Source: Spirulina subsalsa PCC 9445 (lineage in GTDB: Bacteria; Cyanobacteriota; Cyanobacteriia; Cyanobacteriales; Spirulinaceae). From it: 64,000 bases of DNA. Shown here in pieces: positions 1-8,208 of the stretch (the first letter of the stretch is position 1; each line of letters opens with the position of its first letter). Under the pieces are notes generated by a model. That model saw only the letters and a list, made by a program, of their open reading frames with translations. It was not told where the DNA came from and did no database searches. The stretch lies in contig NZ_JH980292.1 of assembly GCF_000314005.1 (NCBI RefSeq), forward strand, positions 2,001,725-2,065,724. The letters are read 5' to 3'. The position numbers were made by a program, and so were the translations under genes.

Positions 1-4
1 AATT

Positions 5-814
5 ATGTATAGTTTAGATATTAATTTTCTTAAAGATCGGGCGGCCATTCCCACGGCCGGGGGGTCAGGATTTGTCCAAGCCAAAACCCCAAAACGGCAG
101 ATTACTAAAGAGGAGTTAATCCCCCTAGGGATTGGAGGGGGTGTTGCCATTTTGTCTTTAGTGGTTGTAGGTGGCGCTTATTTTTGGATTGATTATGAAA
201 CCACCCGCACCCAGGAAACCTTGAGTGGTTTACAGGCTGATATTACCCAGTTAGAACAAATTGAAACTCAAATTAGCCAGTTAGAAGCTCAGTTAACGGT
301 TGCTCAAGAACAAACCCGAGGATTAGCGGGGGTTTTCGCCCATATTATCCCCCCGTCGGCGATTTTACAGTCGATTCGGGATGTTACTCCAACTAATTTA
401 AATATCTCTTCCATTGAAACGATTACCCCCCAAGATACGGGGCAAGAAGTGGAAGGAAGCAGCCGACCTATGCCTATCCTGCGCCTTTCTGGGGTTGCTG
501 ACTCTTATGATGAGGTGAATATATTCTTGCTGAATCTAAAAGAATCCCCTTTGTTCAATGGTGAATTAGCACGCATCACTGAAGCGGAATTAGTCGATGA
601 TCCCGCCCGACCGGAACCGGCCGAAGGAGTCACCATTGAAGTGGGAGGAGCTTTGGAAGATATCAAAGTGGTGCGTTATAGCTTGGAAATTCCGATGCAG
701 GATGTCAGCGAGATTCCAACGACTGAATTAATTGCCTATTATGGCAACCGAGGGGCTGCGGGATCGGTAATCCGTTTAGAAGCCTTAAAGAATAAGGGGA
801 TTATTGAAGATTAA
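5..814 (+). CDS. pilN: Type IV pilus inner-membrane assembly protein PilN
   Basis: 269 residues. The protein begins with the cyanobacterial PilN start MYSLDINFL and has one transmembrane helix at about residues 40-62, followed by a coiled coil with heptads rich in Gln, Leu and Glu (about 70-105) and a compact periplasmic domain. In the family, PilN bridges cytoplasmic PilM and periplasmic PilO in the alignment complex that links the pilus motor to the PilQ secretin. Only 15 bases separate it from pilO, so the two are very likely one operon; pilM would be expected just upstream, outside the window. The ATG at base 5 fits the family start, so the gene is probably complete. Confidence 0.88.
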   Translation: MYSLDINFLKDRAAIPTAGGSGFVQAKTPKRQITKEELIPLGIGGGVAILSLVVVGGAYFWIDYETTRTQETLSGLQADITQLEQIETQISQLEAQLTVAQEQTRGLAGVFAHIIPPSAILQSIRDVTPTNLNISSIETITPQDTGQEVEGSSRPMPILRLSGVADSYDEVNIFLLNLKESPLFNGELARITEAELVDDPARPEPAEGVTIEVGGALEDIKVVRYSLEIPMQDVSEIPTTELIAYYGNRGAAGSVIRLEALKNKGIIED

Positions 815-829
815 GGGGGGTTTTAAACT

Positions 830-1585
830 ATGACATTTGCAGATGATTTTGCCCCAATGGAGGGCACTGAAGAGGAACAATCACCCTATCCTGTGGTGTT
901 GGGGGTTGCTTTTACCCCAATTATGGGGGGGGCGTTATTGGGGGTGCTGGGGGTGGCCGGTGCGATCGCCCTGGGCTGGTATGTGGTGAAACCCAGCTGG
1001 GACACCCTCAACAGTTTAAACTTTGATGTGGATGCCGCCGCAACCCGTAAAGAGGAACTCGAACTAAAACGAGGGCGGATTAACCAACTACAAAGTGAAC
1101 TCCAGCAAACCCAAAATAATCAACGGGAAGTTCTACGGCTCTTTTCCGGTCAAGATACCATGGACACCTTGCTGTTTATGCTCAACCAGCAAATTAGAAC
1201 CCGGGGGCAATTTGTCCGCTATACTCCCCCCACCACAGCTTTAGAACCCATTCCTCCGGAAGATTTACGCTATGAAGAAGCGGTGAAAGGACTCCTCAAA
1301 CGGCAAACTCTGAGCTTACAAATTGAGGCCTCTTTCCAAGCCACCCAAGACATTCTCCGCAGTTTGGAACGCTTGCAATCGGTGTTAGTCATCCATAATC
1401 TGCGCACAGAAGTCACGACTCAGGAATCCCGGGTGATTGACGCTCAAGGGAATATCCGAATTCAGGGTCAACCTATCCTCACCAGTACCTTTGATGTCGA
1501 TTTATTGGTACCCCTCACGGAGGAAGAATTGCTGGAGACTATAGGCGGTCAACAAGGGGCTGAAGGGGAAGTTCCGGTTGAATAG
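830..1585 (+). CDS. pilO: Type IV pilus inner-membrane assembly protein PilO
   Basis: 251 residues. A short acidic cytoplasmic N-terminus is followed by a transmembrane segment at about residues 28-52, a coiled coil (about 65-105) and a ferredoxin-like periplasmic domain. This is the PilO layout and it directly follows pilN. PilO pairs with PilN in the periplasm and contacts PilQ. The gene ends 331 bases before pilQ, a gap that contains an IS200/IS605-like end, so pilQ may now need its own promoter. The acidic tail EEELLETIGG is not a known motif. Confidence 0.87.
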   Translation: MTFADDFAPMEGTEEEQSPYPVVLGVAFTPIMGGALLGVLGVAGAIALGWYVVKPSWDTLNSLNFDVDAAATRKEELELKRGRINQLQSELQQTQNNQREVLRLFSGQDTMDTLLFMLNQQIRTRGQFVRYTPPTTALEPIPPEDLRYEEAVKGLLKRQTLSLQIEASFQATQDILRSLERLQSVLVIHNLRTEVTTQESRVIDAQGNIRIQGQPILTSTFDVDLLVPLTEEELLETIGGQQGAEGEVPVE

Positions 1586-1616
1586 CGCTGATCAGTCACA
1601 CTCTTCTCGGGGGTAG

Positions 1617-1651
1617 TTTGACACTCCCGGGCATAAAGGCGCGGGGATTCT
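1617..1651 (-). mobile_element. IS200/IS605-like right-end hairpin without a transposase gene
   Basis: Read on the minus strand, GAATCCCCGC is followed by a short loop, a GC-rich return arm and the terminal GGGAGTGTCAA. This pattern occurs at the right ends of cyanobacterial IS200/IS605 (tnpB) elements. No tnpA or tnpB reading frame is nearby, so this is an end-only relic or a non-autonomous copy. It lies between pilO and pilQ. The rest of the 1586-1916 gap is AT-rich with runs of T and shows no gene. Confidence 0.5.
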
Positions 1652-1916
1652 CAGGTCTACGGGAGTCCAACGACTTTACCCTCACGGAGCTTCGTCACCT
1701 CCTAGGAATTTCGGGTCTAGGAATTTTTTTTCTGGGAATTTTTTTCGCTGAGGGAATTTCTCCCAATCCTAGAGAATATAGGGTATTATCCATATAGCTC
1801 AAACGCTGGGGTCGTGCTGGAAAAACCCCCTGTCAGGAAGAGTGGAAGTCCTAATATTGTGTGGCTAGGTCAATAAATTAATTTAATAACAGTTGTGCGA
1901 TTTGGTTGAGGAGTGA

Positions 1917-4340
1917 ATGGTGAGTATTAATTTTAGGCAAGTCGGGATTTTAACCGGAGCAGCAGCCGTTTTGATGGTAGCCCAGCCTGTGGGGGCGGCT
2001 CAAGTCCAAATTACCCAAGTTCAAGTCCAATCCAATAATAATGGCTTTCAGTTGGTTCTGGGTCTGGCTAACAGCGACAGCATCCCCCAAGTGTTAACGG
2101 TGGTGCAAGGGAATAATCTGGTGGCCGAGATTTTAGATAGTGAGCTAGCCTTACCGGAAGGGGGCAGTACGTTCCGACAAAATACCCCCGTCCCGGGTAT
2201 TGCACGGGTGGAGATGATTCAGGTCAACTCGGAAACCGTGCGGGTGATTGTCTCGGGAGAAAATCGCCCCCCCGTCGGTCAAATTTTGCGCCAACAGTCG
2301 GGTCAGTTGGTCTTCGGTTTTGCTCCTGGTGGCGCAATGGCTAGCGGTGAAACGCCCCGAGCCGCGACACAACGACAAACGGGTGAGGTGCGGCCGCTCC
2401 CTCCTCCTCAAGGGAATAATCCCCTCCCCTCTACTATTCCTCTCCAAGACCCTCCCCCTCAACTGACGGTTCCTGAAAATACTGTCAACCCCCAAATTCC
2501 TCAACCGGAGGGGGAGTTACCCCGGTTTGACCCTTCGTTATTTTCCCAAACGCCGCGCTCTGAAGTGTTGGTGCCGAATCCGGCCATTACTATTGAGGGC
2601 AGTCCAGCCACCCCAGCCGCCCCGGCTCAACCCATTGCTCCGGCTCCCCCGTTTTTGCCTCGGGCGGTAGCTCCCCCGGTGGGAGATATTGCGGTGGCGA
2701 ATCTGGACTCTTCCCCGGAAATTATCGATTTAGGCACCAGCGCCCGGGTGCCGAATATTGTCTTGCAGGATGCCCCGGTGCGGGAGGTTTTAGGTCTTTT
2801 GGCGCGTTCGGCGGACTTGAATTTGATTTTTGCGGAAACTGGGGAAGGAGGAGCAGACGGCGGTCCGACCATTTCCTTGGATTTGCAGGATGAGCCGGTG
2901 CAGGATGTGTTTAATTATGTGATCCAAGCGGCGGGTTTACAAGCGGCTCGGCGGGGGCGGACGGTGTTTGTGGGGACGCAATTACCCCAAGCGGCTCAGA
3001 ATATTGTGACGCGGACGTTTCGCTTAAATCAGGTGACGGCATCGAGTGCGGCGAACTTCCTCGCAACTCAAGGGGCTGAGGTGCAGTTGTTGGTGGAGTT
3101 GGAAGAGGATATTATTAACCCTCAAACTCAGGAAAGAATTGGAACGCGACAATTGCCACCCCGTTTAGAACGGATTACTCCAGAAGTGGATAATTCCCTA
3201 GGTCCTCTGTTGTTGGTGGGAACTTCTGTGGCGGCGGATTCTCGGTTAAATACGGTGACGATTGTGGGAGAACCGCGCAAGGTTCAGATGGCGACGAATT
3301 TTTTAAGACAACTGGATGCCCGTCGTCGTCAAGTGGCGGTTAATGTGAAAATTATTGATGTCAATTTGAGTAATATTGGACGGTTTGGGACAAGTTTCTC
3401 TTTTGGGATTAATGACACGGGGGTGATTAATCAGTCGGGGATTGGGATTATTAATTTCGGCACGAGCGATCGCAATGTTCCCCTAAGAACAACGACGGGC
3501 GCGATTGAACCCCGTTCTGCGGATCCCAATTCCTTTATTGGGGCTGAACCGTTCCAAGTGGGACGGGGAAATATTGGTCCGACTCAGCCCAGTATTGGAC
3601 TCACCAGTGAAACAGTCGGTCAGTCTGCCGTGGCGACAGCAGGCAATCCGTCGTTTAACATGGTGAATGCCTTTTTATTGCAGCTTCAAGCCTCGATTCA
3701 AAATAATAACGCTAAAATCCTGACGGATCCGACCTTGATTGTGCAGGAAGGCCAAACGGCGGCGGTGAATTTAACTCAGGATGTGGTCACTAATATTGAA
3801 ACGGATGTTCAAGCGGCGGCGGGTGTTGTGACTTCGACGGTGACGGTGGAGGTGAGTCGCGGTGATGCTGGGGTGGGTTTGGTTCTGGCGGTTAATGTGG
3901 AACGCATTGATGATAATGGTTTTATTACCATGCAGGTGAGTCCTCAAGTGAGTACCATTGGGGAGGTACAGACGATTAATATTGGGGGATCTTCTAATAA
4001 TATTAGTCTGCTCAGTCGTCGGAATTTGTCCACTGGAGTGGTGCGGATGCGGGATGGTCAGACGTTGATTCTCTCGGGGATTATTCAAGACCAAGACCGG
4101 GTACAGGTGCAGAAGGTGCCGATTTTGGCGGATATTCCCCTGATTGGCTCGTTGTTCCGTCGGACAAACCGCACAAACCAACGGAATGAGGTGATTGTGA
4201 TGGTGACTCCCCAAGTGTTGGATGATTCGGAACGCTTTGGGGGGACGGGTTACACCTTTACTCCGGGTCAAGATTCCCAGCAGATGCTACAGCAGCAAGG
4301 ATTCCCGGTGCCGGGTCAACCTGTACCCCCTAATCGCTAG
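1917..4340 (+). CDS. pilQ: Type IV pilus secretin PilQ with N-terminal AMIN domain
   Basis: 807 residues. A signal peptide (about 1-27) is followed by an AMIN-type peptidoglycan-binding domain (about 28-125) and a Pro-rich low-complexity linker (about 135-255). A short secretin N-domain (about 275-350) and the secretin/type II-III core (about 570-760) follow, the latter ending in the conserved run VPILADIPLIGSLFR. PilQ forms the outer-membrane pore for the pilus. The ATG at 1917 is preceded by a GAGGAG ribosome-binding site. Cyanobacterial type IV pili serve twitching motility and DNA uptake. The linker is unusually proline-rich, as in other cyanobacterial PilQ proteins. Confidence 0.93.
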   Translation: MVSINFRQVGILTGAAAVLMVAQPVGAAQVQITQVQVQSNNNGFQLVLGLANSDSIPQVLTVVQGNNLVAEILDSELALPEGGSTFRQNTPVPGIARVEMIQVNSETVRVIVSGENRPPVGQILRQQSGQLVFGFAPGGAMASGETPRAATQRQTGEVRPLPPPQGNNPLPSTIPLQDPPPQLTVPENTVNPQIPQPEGELPRFDPSLFSQTPRSEVLVPNPAITIEGSPATPAAPAQPIAPAPPFLPRAVAPPVGDIAVANLDSSPEIIDLGTSARVPNIVLQDAPVREVLGLLARSADLNLIFAETGEGGADGGPTISLDLQDEPVQDVFNYVIQAAGLQAARRGRTVFVGTQLPQAAQNIVTRTFRLNQVTASSAANFLATQGAEVQLLVELEEDIINPQTQERIGTRQLPPRLERITPEVDNSLGPLLLVGTSVAADSRLNTVTIVGEPRKVQMATNFLRQLDARRRQVAVNVKIIDVNLSNIGRFGTSFSFGINDTGVINQSGIGIINFGTSDRNVPLRTTTGAIEPRSADPNSFIGAEPFQVGRGNIGPTQPSIGLTSETVGQSAVATAGNPSFNMVNAFLLQLQASIQNNNAKILTDPTLIVQEGQTAAVNLTQDVVTNIETDVQAAAGVVTSTVTVEVSRGDAGVGLVLAVNVERIDDNGFITMQVSPQVSTIGEVQTINIGGSSNNISLLSRRNLSTGVVRMRDGQTLILSGIIQDQDRVQVQKVPILADIPLIGSLFRRTNRTNQRNEVIVMVTPQVLDDSERFGGTGYTFTPGQDSQQMLQQQGFPVPGQPVPPNR

Positions 4341-4363
4341 TGGGTTAGGAGTTGAACGTTAAA

Positions 4364-5992
4364 ATGCGATCGCCCCTAAAACTGCTTTTCCTCCTCGCCT
4401 TGGTCTGGGGCGGCTTTAATCTGTTTTGGCAAAATGGGGCGATCGCACTTTGGGATCAAGATGAGGCGGCCTACGCGGGATTTGCCCATAATATCTTGAG
4501 TACAGGGAACTGGGTCACACCGGATTTTCTCTGGTCTGACCCCCACCGTAAACCCCCCCTCCATTTTTGGGCGATCGCACTCTCCTTTAAACTCTTCGGT
4601 GAACAAGAATTTGCCCTGCGTTTCCCCAGTGCCTTAGCTGTCCTCTTGACAGGATGCACAATTTATGTTATGGGGCGGTCAGCTTTTGGGGAGCAAACCG
4701 CCCGACTGGCGACCATCATTGTTTTTTCCTCCCTCCTGCTACCCAATTTAGGCAAAGTCTCCCTCACCGATGCCCTCTTAGTCCTCTGGCAAACCATCGC
4801 CCTATTAGCCCTCTGTAATACCCTTGTGCGACCGCGAGGGCTTTGGACGGTGTTATTGTGGGGGGCCGTGAGTTTAGGCGTTTTAACCAAAGGCCCTCCC
4901 ATCCTGATTTTAGTGTTAGGCTCCCTCGTCACCCTCGCCCTCTTTTCCCCCCAGCGTCGTCACCTGATCGCCCTCCATCCTTGGGTAGGGTTGCCCTTAT
5001 CCCTGATTCCCCTATTGGTGTGGGGGCGCATGGCTTGGGTTGCCGATGGGGGGGAGTATATTCAATGGATGATTGACTGGTATATTGTCAAACGGGCAAG
5101 CGGAGGGATTACCTTTGGCCAGTGGGGGCCACCGGGGTACTTTTTGCTAGTGTTTTGTCTCGGTTTTTTACCTTGGGTGATCTTCTTCCCGGCCGCTTTA
5201 GGGGACTTGGGGCGTAATCTGTGGCGCAAACGGGAGCAGCCTTTGTCTAGTGGGATTGCCGCTTGGTTAATTTGGGGCTGGTTGGCCTACGAATTCATCC
5301 CCAGTAAACTCCCCTCCTATGCCTTGGGGGCCTACGGTGCGATCGCCCTCTTAATCGCCCAGACCATTATTCACCCTCCCCACCCTCGCTTTCCTTGGGG
5401 AACCCGTCTTTTCCTCCTACTCTCCCTCTTGTTAACTGTGGGTTTGGGAGGAGCGGGCTGGTGGCTACTCGGTATAAGGGGCGGGGTTTTGAGCCTGTTG
5501 GTGGGAGTCTTTTGGTTGGGGTGGGCGATCGCAACCATTCACCAACTCCAACGAGGCCACCTAGAAAACGCCATCACCCTCACCACCTGCAACGGATTAA
5601 TCCTCACCTTCCTGATTTGGGGGTTTCTCATGCCCCTAGTCAACCTCAACCATTCCGCCACCCAACAAGTCGCCCAACAAATCGCCCAAACCACCCCCCC
5701 AGAAACCCTCGTCATCTTCGCCGACTACTTCGACCTACCCAGTCTCCCCTTTTACGTCGCCCAACAGCAACGGGAGTTTATTGGCTTAGAAAACAATCCC
5801 CTGCCCCAATTACAGACCTATTATGAAAGAGAACAAAGCACCGTTTTAATATTCAATCAAACTCCAGCCCTCCAACAGTTTTTAGACCAGTTAGCCGCCG
5901 CCCATTTACCCACCCCCCAACAGGTACCCGTGCGGGGCTGGTTTAGTCAGATGGGAACCCTTGAAACCTATACCGTAGTTTGGCGCGAGTGA
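4364..5992 (+). CDS. GT39/PMT-type membrane glycosyltransferase (ArnT-like)
   Basis: 542 residues from the ATG at 4364; a TTG 12 bases earlier is less likely. The N-terminus carries a membrane helix and then WDQDEAAYAGFA. This acidic loop-1 motif (DE followed by AxY) is typical of polyprenyl-phosphate-dependent glycosyltransferases of the ArnT/GT39 group. About ten more hydrophobic segments follow. Such enzymes transfer a sugar from an undecaprenyl-phosphate donor to lipid or protein on the outer face of the inner membrane; the acceptor cannot be read here. The gene starts 23 bases after pilQ and may be co-transcribed with it, which makes pilus or envelope glycosylation possible but unproven. 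Confidence 0.78.
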   Translation: MRSPLKLLFLLALVWGGFNLFWQNGAIALWDQDEAAYAGFAHNILSTGNWVTPDFLWSDPHRKPPLHFWAIALSFKLFGEQEFALRFPSALAVLLTGCTIYVMGRSAFGEQTARLATIIVFSSLLLPNLGKVSLTDALLVLWQTIALLALCNTLVRPRGLWTVLLWGAVSLGVLTKGPPILILVLGSLVTLALFSPQRRHLIALHPWVGLPLSLIPLLVWGRMAWVADGGEYIQWMIDWYIVKRASGGITFGQWGPPGYFLLVFCLGFLPWVIFFPAALGDLGRNLWRKREQPLSSGIAAWLIWGWLAYEFIPSKLPSYALGAYGAIALLIAQTIIHPPHPRFPWGTRLFLLLSLLLTVGLGGAGWWLLGIRGGVLSLLVGVFWLGWAIATIHQLQRGHLENAITLTTCNGLILTFLIWGFLMPLVNLNHSATQQVAQQIAQTTPPETLVIFADYFDLPSLPFYVAQQQREFIGLENNPLPQLQTYYEREQSTVLIFNQTPALQQFLDQLAAAHLPTPQQVPVRGWFSQMGTLETYTVVWRE

Positions 5993-5996
5993 AGAA

Positions 5997-6012
5997 TTAT
6001 TCAGCAAGCCCT
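5997..6012 (-). repeat. Dispersed 16-bp motif AGGGCTTGCTGAATAA
   Basis: A perfect copy, read on the minus strand, starts five bases after the stop codon of the GT39 gene. The same or a near-identical sequence occurs near 8146, 18919, 25321, 50360 and 55380, with a weaker copy near 45002. It overlaps the palindrome GCCCTAGTTAGGGC, which may end transcription of the two convergent genes. Confidence 0.6.
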
Positions 6013-6014
6013 AG

Positions 6015-7142
6015 TTAGGGCCGATAAACCCGAGCCGTAATACCCTGAGCGTCCAAACGCTCCACCAACTGCTTGGCATCCGCTTCTGTAATAAACGCCC
6101 CCATTTGTAACTGTACCCCTTGAGAAAAGCGCCGGGCATAGGCATCCGGAATCGCAGAACGAGCCTGTTGTAAGGAAGACGGCCCAGTATAAGGAACTAA
6201 AACATAGTAGAAATCGCTCGTCGTCGGACCCGCGGCCGCATTGAGGACAACGGGATCATTCGCCAAATCTGGACTAGGAGAAGGACTAGGAGAGGGACTA
6301 GGAGAGGGAGCCGGACTAGGAGAAGCCTCCGGACTCGGGGCGGGTTGAATCGGCTGTAACAGAGCCGTGGTCAAGTCACTGGTTTCTTCCGGCGGCGGAG
6401 GTGGGGGAGCCGTCGGACGACTCGGGGAAGGATTGAGGAGTTCTATATTCGGCAATTCCAAAGTCGGGCTAGGGTTAGCCGTAATCGTGCTTAAGGAGTC
6501 TAAATTTAACTCCCCAAATTCATCCTGAGCGAGGTTCGGGCCTTGAATCGTCAAGGGAGGGAGGTTTGAGGCCGGAGTTGTGGCCACAGGGGCATCCGGA
6601 GCAGGGAACAAGCGGTCATAGAGAGCGCCCAGACGTTCCGGCTCCAAAATCGCAACCCCAGTTAAGGTTAAAGCACTGCCTAACAGCACCATAGACCCCA
6701 GCCCAATAGGGGTTAAGAAACGATTGCGCGGGGGAGTAATCGGGGGTTCTGGTTCCCCTTCCGCGAGATTGCGGCGCAGTTGAGCCGAGGACGCTAAATC
6801 ATCTTGGGGGAGGTCAGAGTCTGGGGCGGGGGGGTTGCCCTTTTGGGTGAGGTTAGCAACGTGGCTTTCCAGTTCAAGGGGTGGTTTGGGTTTCTCTGGA
6901 GTAGGGAGTGCAGGAGTCGGGGCGGCCTCAGCATCCGGTCGCAGGGGAGCAAAAGCCACCTCCGCCGCTACTCGTTCCGTGAGGGGAGGCATGGTAGGCG
7001 TAGGTTCAGGAGTCGTTGTCCGTTGGCGACGGTAGCGGGCTAACTCTTCTTCGAGTTGTACATCTAAACAACTGAGGGCGCTTTCTAATACCGGACTCAT
7101 GCCCGATGGGGTGGAATATTGTCCTGAACCGTTTTTCGCCAT
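6015..7142 (-). CDS. SPOR-domain protein with one transmembrane helix
   Basis: 375 residues from the ATG at 7142. An upstream in-frame extension exists but has no family support. The N-terminal cytoplasmic part is followed by a single hydrophobic helix at about residues 165-190, a long Pro/Ser-rich periplasmic linker with SPSPSP runs, and a C-terminal SPOR-like domain (last ~75 residues, with QLQMGAF and a final ARVYRP). SPOR domains bind denuded septal peptidoglycan, so a role in division or cell-wall remodelling is reasonable. The gene is convergent with the GT39 gene. Confidence 0.72.
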   Translation of the reverse strand: MAKNGSGQYSTPSGMSPVLESALSCLDVQLEEELARYRRQRTTTPEPTPTMPPLTERVAAEVAFAPLRPDAEAAPTPALPTPEKPKPPLELESHVANLTQKGNPPAPDSDLPQDDLASSAQLRRNLAEGEPEPPITPPRNRFLTPIGLGSMVLLGSALTLTGVAILEPERLGALYDRLFPAPDAPVATTPASNLPPLTIQGPNLAQDEFGELNLDSLSTITANPSPTLELPNIELLNPSPSRPTAPPPPPPEETSDLTTALLQPIQPAPSPEASPSPAPSPSPSPSPSPSPDLANDPVVLNAAAGPTTSDFYYVLVPYTGPSSLQQARSAIPDAYARRFSQGVQLQMGAFITEADAKQLVERLDAQGITARVYRP

Positions 7143-7644
7143 AATGTCACTCCTGAATCTACTCGCCGTGTCTATTTTGGCACAGACCCCGCCCAGTTGA
7201 CCGAGGCGGAACTTTTTTCCCCCTGTGGCACTCATGGAAACCGTTATAGCCGGATTTTTTAGCAAATTTTGCGGAAAAGACTGGGGGATTCGTGAAGGGA
7301 TAGAAGACGGGGATCAAGGGTTTTACTAGGCTCAACAGCCTGTGATAGAGAAAAACGCACATTATAACGCTTCTACTATGAAGAAAAAATAAAGAAATAA
7401 ATTATCCATTCTGAGCCTGAGTTAAGCTGACAATGTGGAGTTCGTTTTTTTCGTGTTGATCATTGATTAAAGTCCCGCATTGAGATTGATCCCCAACCTG
7501 ATCCCCGTGATCTCAGAGGGTTATCCTCCCATAGTGTCATATAAAGCAACAAAATCTAACAAGTTTGTATCTATTTATTGCACAAAATCACGGACTTTAA
7601 AAATTGAATTCAAAATGGAAGAGTGAAGTGCAAATAGTATTCCT
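7143..7644. other. Intergenic region between divergent genes
   Basis: About 500 bases between the SPOR gene (minus) and the small Cys-rich gene (plus). It is AT-rich and presumably holds both promoters. I see no ORF with coding character, no RNA gene and no strong inverted repeat. Confidence 0.4.
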
Positions 7645-7695
7645 GTGAGCATTCCCGAACCAGTCCCCCTAGCCCTTCTCCCCCCAAGAGTTGCC

Positions 7696-8007
7696 ATGAA
7701 TAATCAGCGTTTTTGCACGTCCACCTGTCGCCTCTGTAGCTATTATCAGCCAGAAGGGCGGCGCGGTGGTCTTTGCGCACAACTGGGTGTTCCGGTCAAA
7801 GGATGCTGGAAAGCCTGTAGTCTGGCAGTTCAACCCTTTACCCATGTAGACTGGAATCCTTTGGGTCAAGAGATTGCCTTGTTGGAACAGTCTTTAGCCT
7901 TGCCTAATCATTACGCAAGACCCGGCGAATTACAGCCCTTGGAGCCGATTCCCGATGAATTTTACCCTGACTCCCACCCCCACAGAGAAGAAACCCTTTC
8001 GGCCTAA
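7696..8007 (+). CDS. Conserved cyanobacterial Cys-rich small protein
   Basis: 103 residues from the ATG at 7696; a GTG at 7645 would add 17 residues. The core contains CTSTCRLCSYYQPEGRRGG followed by C and GCWKACSLA, giving at least six cysteines in 45 residues with CxxxC and CxxC spacing that could bind zinc or an Fe-S cluster. I recognise it only as a small protein type common in cyanobacteria, with no established function. It stands alone and is followed by a good terminator at 8100-8137. Confidence 0.6.
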   Translation: MNNQRFCTSTCRLCSYYQPEGRRGGLCAQLGVPVKGCWKACSLAVQPFTHVDWNPLGQEIALLEQSLALPNHYARPGELQPLEPIPDEFYPDSHPHREETLSA

Positions 8008-8099
8008 ATCTCTTAATCATTTGGTTGTGATTGTCCAAGGATAAAATCAAAAATTTTTCGATTTTTTTTGTTAAAAACTTTTTACTGAACATGATTGAG

Positions 8100-8137
8100 T
8101 CGCGCCCAAACTCTGAAACGATTTGAGCGCGATTTTT
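8100..8137 (+). terminator. Rho-independent terminator after the Cys-rich gene
   Basis: TCGCGCCCAAA pairs with TTTGAGCGCGA (one mismatch) around an 11-base loop, followed immediately by five T residues. A second, AT-rich hairpin precedes it at about 8044-8070. Confidence 0.7.
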
Positions 8138-8145
8138 CGGGAGTT

Positions 8146-8194
8146 AGGGTTTGTTGAATAATACCAGACACTACACCCAACAAGGGAACAGAGG
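8146..8194 (+). repeat. Dispersed repeat beginning AGGGTTTGTTGAATAA
   Basis: About 45 bases here align with 50360-50409: both run from GGGTTTGYTGAA through a middle with CAA and CAGG to GGGAACAG. The first 16 bases match the motif also found at 5997, 18919 and 25321. It looks like one end of a small mobile or repetitive element. Confidence 0.55.
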
Positions 8195-8208
8195 AGATGG
8201 GGAGAAGT